From positions 1 to 64,000 of the forward strand of contig JAQWPL010000019.1 in assembly GCA_029245395.1 (NCBI GenBank): DNA of 64,000 nucleotides. Reading direction: 5' to 3'. Below, piece by piece: positions 60,052 through 64,000 of this stretch (position 1 is its first letter; each line of letters begins with the position of its first letter). The DNA is from Gammaproteobacteria bacterium. GTDB lineage: Bacteria > Pseudomonadota > Gammaproteobacteria > Pseudomonadales > Pseudohongiellaceae. Made by a program: the position numbers and the translations under genes. The notes beneath the pieces were generated by a model. It made no database searches, was not told where the DNA came from, and saw only the letters and a program-made list of their open reading frames with translations.

Positions 60052-62934
60052 ATGGGCACGACAAGTACGCTACAGCATCTTATTGAAGAAGCAGCTGAGC
60101 CAATATCCCAATTCTGGCCAATGAAAGGGTTTGTACATCACAACCCGATCCATGGCTTCGAACATCTTCCTTTTGATGAGGCAATCCGGCAGGCAAAGCA
60201 CCTCTTCGGTGCTGAAGGCTACCTGCCTAACCATGAGTACCGAGGCTTTTACAAGACCGGGCGTATAAAAGAGAGAAATCTCGATCGAGCTCTGGCCCGT
60301 GTTGGACCAAAAACCCATGAATCTCTATCACTGTCTTCGCATACCATCACGGTAAGCGAAGTGCAGAGAATTCATTTACTTCATGGCATAGATGTTCTTG
60401 AACCAGCTTTATTCGACTGGCAATTCGCCAGCACTGATGCTTTGGAGCGGCTAAGAGATGGCGCAACGGAGAAAACCGACCTCGCTGAACTTTGGCAACA
60501 CGTGTTGTCCTTACTCAACCTGACTAATGGGTTGGTTGATGACCATGATCAAACTTCTTCAAGTGATGAAGTCCGTAAAATAGAACTACCATTTCGCCGC
60601 ACACTCAGCGACTGGCTTGACGAACTGGCAGAAACATCCATCGTCACAACTATAGATGAACAAATGATTAAGTGGGTTTCATCATTTGTTGATGAAGGCA
60701 TGGCAGGATGGTCAATGCCGGAGAAGCGTTCAGGATTCTACAGCGCATGGCGTGATCTCGCCCAACACGATTTAAGTGGTCGACTTCTAGGCATAACTGA
60801 TTACTCAGCAAAAATTGCAGCTCTGCCTGAAGATCCGGAAAATGCGATCCACAAATCACTTGAAGCACTTCAAATTCCCGAAGCCCGCTGGACTGATTAT
60901 CTGACACGTTTGCTTGCCCAGCTTTCAGGCTGGACAGGAGTAATCCGCTGGCGCGGCCTGAATCCTGAAGACCCATTACAAAAAAAATACCCAATCGATA
61001 TTGTGCATTACCTTGCCGTCAGATTATTTTATGAAACTGAGCTCACAGAAGTTCACTCTAGCCGCCAGTGGGGAGTCGAAGGAACACTTCCTGCTATTTG
61101 CAGGTATCTCGAAAGCGGACACCTTGAAAGCAGTGTTGATGTTTCCGGCGCCTTTGTCAGCCCGAACAAGTTAGCCGTTTGTCGTGATGGCTGGCGTTTG
61201 TTTCACCTGCTTCAGTTTCTGGAGCTTCCTGTGGAAGCAGCACGTGAAATGTCTAAAGAAGACGCCATGATTCTTCTTGGTTGGCTTGACGATTTTCCTG
61301 ATGAGCAACACTCGCCGGTATGGCTTGAAGCCTACGAAGACTCTTACCGGGACGGCCTGCTTTCAAAAATTGCTGCAAATAAAGGCAAGGCCCGGCTTGT
61401 AAATGGGCGCCCGCTGGCGCAGGCAGCATTCTGCATTGATGTTCGTTCTGAGCCGTTCCGTCGTCATTTCGAAGCGGCAGGATCTGTCGAAACATTTGGT
61501 TACGCCGGATTTTTCGGCATACCGATCAGCCACCGCGGTTATGACACAGATGAGTCACTTGCACTTTGTCCTGTTCTCCTCACTCCGTCCAACTCAGTCT
61601 TTGAGCTTCCGCGCGAAGGACAACAGCAAGCACTGGCGCGTTACTCGTCAGGTTCACGCTGGATGCAGTTCGGTGAGCAACTCTTTCACGATATGAAACA
61701 CAGTCCTGTGGCGTCCTTTTTGCTCGTTGATGTACTCGGGTTATTTTTCAGCCTGGGACTGATCGGCAAGACGATGATTCGGAGGCCTTACAAATCTTTC
61801 ATTCAGGCTTTGCGTCAATGTTTTGTACATCCTCTAGCGACAGAGATAAACGTATCAGAGGATCCTGGAGATCTGCCCAAGGTTACTGGTCAACCTATAG
61901 TATTGAATCGGGGTTACTCCATAGAACAGCAGGCCACATTTGTTGAAAACGGACTTCGCACAATTGGCCTCACTGAAAATTTTGCTCGCTTCATAGTACT
62001 TTGTGGTCATGGCAGTACGTCAGATAATAATCCCTATTATGCAGCGCTTGACTGTGGTGCTTGTGGTGGTCGGCCTGGCGATCCAAACGCGCGCTCTTTT
62101 GCAGTAATGGGTAATAACCCCGAAGTGCGCATTGAGCTTTCGAAACGCGGCCTTGAAATTCCTGACGACACCTGGTTTCTGCCAGGCAAACATGACACGA
62201 ACTCAGATCGAATATCGCTGTATGACCTGCAGGATATTCCCGCCAGCTATCAAGACGATCTACAGACCCTGCGCCAGGCATTCAAGGAAGGTGGCGAACA
62301 ACAGGCACTGGATCGTTGTAATCGTATTCCGGGCACTCCCAAAGGCATGACAGCAAAGCAGGCTTACGCCCACGTTGAAGCAAGAGGCTTTGATTGGGCC
62401 AATCCACGTCCTGAATGGGGACTGTCCGGCAATGCTGGTTTCATCATCGGCCGTAGAAGCATGACCAAGGGAGTGGATCTTGGTGGAAGGTGTTTTCTGC
62501 ACTCTTACGATGCCACATCCGATCCGGAAGGTGCGATCCTGGAAAAGATCATGACGGCACCTCTGGTTGTCGGCGAATGGATCAATATGGAACATTACTT
62601 CTCTTCAACTGATCCCTGGAATTATGGTAGCGGCAGCAAAGTAATTCACAATGTCGTCGCAGGTGTCGGTCTCATGTACGGCGCGCAAAGTGATCTGGCA
62701 ACAGGTCTTCCTCTTCAGACAATGAATGACGGAGAGATTCACAACCACGAGCCAATGCGCCTGTTAACCATCATAGAAGCAGATCGAACTATTATTGGTG
62801 CCATTATTGGCCGGCACGATGTTTTGCATCAATTCTTTCACAATGAGTGGGTAAACCTGATAGCACTCGACCCTCTGACCTCTGTATTTCATCGATATAA
62901 CAAAAACGCAACCTGGGAGTTGATTGAGTTATGA
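60052..62934 (+). CDS. dabA: Inorganic carbon transporter subunit DabA (DUF2309)
   Basis: 960 residues. The family (UPF0753/DUF2309) has a beta-carbonic anhydrase-like zinc site, and its residues are all here: Cys461 and Asp463 in AAFCIDVRSEPFRRHFEAAG, His653 in VLCGHGSTSDNNPYYAA, Cys668 in LDCGACGGRPGDPNARSFAV; the 15-residue spacing between His and Cys equals that of Halothiobacillus DabA. The N-terminus IEEAAEPISQFWPMKGFVHH and NPIHGFEHLPFDEA is typical. DabA normally works with DabB, a NuoL/MrpA-like proton channel; here the partner could be the Mrp complex encoded next. It hydrates CO2 to bicarbonate on the cytoplasmic face, driven by ion gradient. Confidence 0.93.
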   Translation: MGTTSTLQHLIEEAAEPISQFWPMKGFVHHNPIHGFEHLPFDEAIRQAKHLFGAEGYLPNHEYRGFYKTGRIKERNLDRALARVGPKTHESLSLSSHTITVSEVQRIHLLHGIDVLEPALFDWQFASTDALERLRDGATEKTDLAELWQHVLSLLNLTNGLVDDHDQTSSSDEVRKIELPFRRTLSDWLDELAETSIVTTIDEQMIKWVSSFVDEGMAGWSMPEKRSGFYSAWRDLAQHDLSGRLLGITDYSAKIAALPEDPENAIHKSLEALQIPEARWTDYLTRLLAQLSGWTGVIRWRGLNPEDPLQKKYPIDIVHYLAVRLFYETELTEVHSSRQWGVEGTLPAICRYLESGHLESSVDVSGAFVSPNKLAVCRDGWRLFHLLQFLELPVEAAREMSKEDAMILLGWLDDFPDEQHSPVWLEAYEDSYRDGLLSKIAANKGKARLVNGRPLAQAAFCIDVRSEPFRRHFEAAGSVETFGYAGFFGIPISHRGYDTDESLALCPVLLTPSNSVFELPREGQQQALARYSSGSRWMQFGEQLFHDMKHSPVASFLLVDVLGLFFSLGLIGKTMIRRPYKSFIQALRQCFVHPLATEINVSEDPGDLPKVTGQPIVLNRGYSIEQQATFVENGLRTIGLTENFARFIVLCGHGSTSDNNPYYAALDCGACGGRPGDPNARSFAVMGNNPEVRIELSKRGLEIPDDTWFLPGKHDTNSDRISLYDLQDIPASYQDDLQTLRQAFKEGGEQQALDRCNRIPGTPKGMTAKQAYAHVEARGFDWANPRPEWGLSGNAGFIIGRRSMTKGVDLGGRCFLHSYDATSDPEGAILEKIMTAPLVVGEWINMEHYFSSTDPWNYGSGSKVIHNVVAGVGLMYGAQSDLATGLPLQTMNDGEIHNHEPMRLLTIIEADRTIIGAIIGRHDVLHQFFHNEWVNLIALDPLTSVFHRYNKNATWELIEL

Positions 62935-63401
62935 GGTTTTTTGCTGCAGTAGCACTTTTCGTCCTCTGGCTCGTTTTGTCAGCGTCGTACGATCTCATTC
63001 ATGTAGCAACGGGAGCTGTTGTGGCCAGCCTGGTAGTGTGGTTGAGCCCGTCAGGTTCTTCACATGTAAGGCGATTTTCGTGGATGGCAGCACTTGCCTA
63101 CATACCCTGGCTTTTCGGTCGTGTTCTGAAAAGCGGTTTACATGTGAGTCGCCTCATCCTGGATCCTGCACTTCCAATTGCACCAGAACTTGTTCATCAC
63201 AAGACAAATCTCAGCAGAGACGGAGAACTCGTCGTACTTGGTAATTCAATTACCTTGACGCCCGGCACAATCACTGTAGAGGTCGCGCCAGGCGAATTGA
63301 TCGTGCATGCCATCGACGCAAAATCGCACCAAGACCTCTCGCGCGGCGTTTTCGATGACAGAGTCAGCCGTATGTTCTCAGCAAAGGAGGACAGTCAATG
63401 A
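62931..63401 (+). CDS. mnhE: Na+/H+ antiporter subunit MrpE/MnhE
   Basis: 156 residues, starting MRFFAAVALFVLWLVLSASY and DLIHVATGAVVASLVVWLSP, the MnhE pattern, then RRFSWMAALAYIPWLFGRVL, SLHVSRLILDP-like LHVSRLILDPALPIAPELVH, VVLGNSITLTPGTITVEVAP and LIVHAID. Part of the multi-subunit Mrp antiporter. Overlaps dabA by 4 bases (ATGA) and mnhF by 4, so the genes are translated in series. Confidence 0.9.
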   Translation: MRFFAAVALFVLWLVLSASYDLIHVATGAVVASLVVWLSPSGSSHVRRFSWMAALAYIPWLFGRVLKSGLHVSRLILDPALPIAPELVHHKTNLSRDGELVVLGNSITLTPGTITVEVAPGELIVHAIDAKSHQDLSRGVFDDRVSRMFSAKEDSQ

Positions 63402-63670
63402 CCACCTTCTTTTTCTTTGTTCTCATCACACTAACTGCATTAATGCTCGTATATTTTTATCGCGTAGTACGCGGCCCCAGTGTGTTTGATCGCGTGCTCG
63501 GGCTGAATGGTATCTCAACAAAAGCAATTGTGCTGCTCGTTGTGATCGGCACGCTGTTCGAACGAGTCGATATGTTTGTTGATATTTCAACTGGATATGC
63601 GCTTCTGAACCTTGTTAGCGCACTGGCCATTGCTAAATTTCTTGAAGAAAAAGGAGCATCACAGAAATGA
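63398..63670 (+). CDS. mnhF: Na+/H+ antiporter subunit MrpF/MnhF
   Basis: 90 residues with three helices. LVYFYRVVRGPSVFDRVLGL and NGISTKAIVLLVVIGTLFER, then DISTGYALLNLVSALAIAKF, which is the MnhF pattern with the conserved GPSxxDRVL motif. Overlaps mnhE and mnhG by 4 bases each. Confidence 0.92.
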   Translation: MTTFFFFVLITLTALMLVYFYRVVRGPSVFDRVLGLNGISTKAIVLLVVIGTLFERVDMFVDISTGYALLNLVSALAIAKFLEEKGASQK

Positions 63671-63966
63671 CTTGGTTGGCTATTGTTCTCATCGTGATCG
63701 GGTTGTTTTTTCTGATAGTAGGCTCAATTGGAATGTTGCGACTGCCAGATGTTTTTTCACGCGCCCATTCACTTTCACTTACCGATTCACTCGGCGCGGT
63801 TTTTGTCCTCGCTGGGCTTGCCGTATACGAGGGATTCAGTTTTAACTTACTCAGAATTCTTGTTGTGCTGGTGCTCGTTTATTTTTTAAACCCGGTCATT
63901 GCACACGCAACAATTCGGGCTGCATATCGATCCGGGCTGCGACCTACAAAAAGGGAAACCAAATGA
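63667..63966 (+). CDS. mnhG: Na+/H+ antiporter subunit MrpG/MnhG
   Basis: 99 residues with three helices: LIVIGLFFLIVGSIGMLRLP, DVFSRAHSLSLTDSLGAVFV and LRILVVLVLVYFLNPVIAHA, the MnhG signature with GxLRLPDVxxRxHA. In the Mrp complex it stabilises the small-subunit module. The gene overlaps the next ORF by 4 bases. Confidence 0.92.
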   Translation: MTWLAIVLIVIGLFFLIVGSIGMLRLPDVFSRAHSLSLTDSLGAVFVLAGLAVYEGFSFNLLRILVVLVLVYFLNPVIAHATIRAAYRSGLRPTKRETK

Positions 63967-64000
63967 CTTTCGAACTACCACTTCTCATCTTGTTAGTCGT
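63963..64000 (+). CDS. Start of the next mrp-cluster gene, truncated by the window edge
   Basis: ATG at 63963 overlaps the mnhG stop (ATGA) and the frame begins MTFELPLLILLVV, a hydrophobic membrane start. In several Mrp clusters ordered E-F-G, a DUF4040/MbhD-like or MnhB gene follows, and this start fits either. Only 12 full codons are visible, so the identity is open. Confidence 0.5.
   Translation, partial: MTFELPLLILLV

Noticed and set aside
1-64000. tRNA, rRNA and CRISPR
   Set aside because: No cloverleaf, rRNA segment or regularly spaced repeat array was recognised by eye; the heptamer arrays have no spacers.

Overview
The window looks like chromosome of a free-living, probably marine, Gammaproteobacterium. 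The evidence is indirect: gammaproteobacterial gene types (PurL of about 1,295 residues, a fimT-pilV-pilW-pilX-pilY1-pilE cluster, an NhaD antiporter, MltD with LysM repeats, SirB2, a LuxO/LuxU-like pair) together with many secreted proteins of uncharacterised families (DUF6152, DUF1552, DUF4159, SnoaL-like) typical of oligotrophic marine lineages. I cannot name a genus. No rRNA, tRNA, CRISPR array or prophage was seen.

Layout. 1-1340: an IS110-family element of the IS1111 type, whose 3' non-coding part folds like a bridge RNA and carries two 9-nt stretches matching the two flanks. 1371-4005: a membrane protein, a TPR / 2OG-Fe(II) oxygenase pair, and a DUF6152 gene cut by an internally deleted IS30 relic. 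4006-8874: a D-2-hydroxyacid dehydrogenase with a glycerate kinase, an exported metallo-beta-lactamase-fold hydrolase, and a glycosyltransferase with a sulfotransferase-like protein. 8950-16445: secreted enzymes and SnoaL-like proteins, interrupted by inverted arrays of a CAAGAGA-type heptamer that abut stop codons and also encode parts of two signal peptides. 16670-24936: an LigI-like lactonase, a DUF6152 pair, 1-Cys peroxiredoxin, a YadGH-type ABC exporter, an aromatic-acid-type MFS importer and a metallo-beta-lactamase-fold protein with an altered metal motif. 25167-30125: DUF1552, ankyrin protein and a second ABC-2 exporter.

30187-32722 is a LuxU-like Hpt gene, a small secreted protein and a LuxO-like sigma-54 activator. 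The intergenic region holds a perfect match to the LuxO operator pattern, a perfect CRP-type site and a sigma-54-like promoter, but luxO itself is frameshifted by what looks like a 10-bp deletion between GGGAAT repeats. 32790-41832: MltD, a redoxin-like gene with an in-frame TGA, DUF4159, a NIF3/YqfO-like protein, a Yip1 protein and a MacA/MacB-type efflux operon. 42146-49560: the type IV minor pilin / PilY1 / PilE cluster, followed by a broken copy of the macB 3' end, so that it lies between two macB tails. 49783-55595: cytochrome c, small proteins, purL and a decayed gene. 55619 to the end: LysR regulator, NhaD, then SulP, DabA and MrpE-F-G with successive 4-bp overlaps, which together look like a sodium- and proton-linked inorganic carbon uptake locus that runs off the right edge.

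All family calls come from reading motifs and translated sequence by eye. No search or folding program was run.
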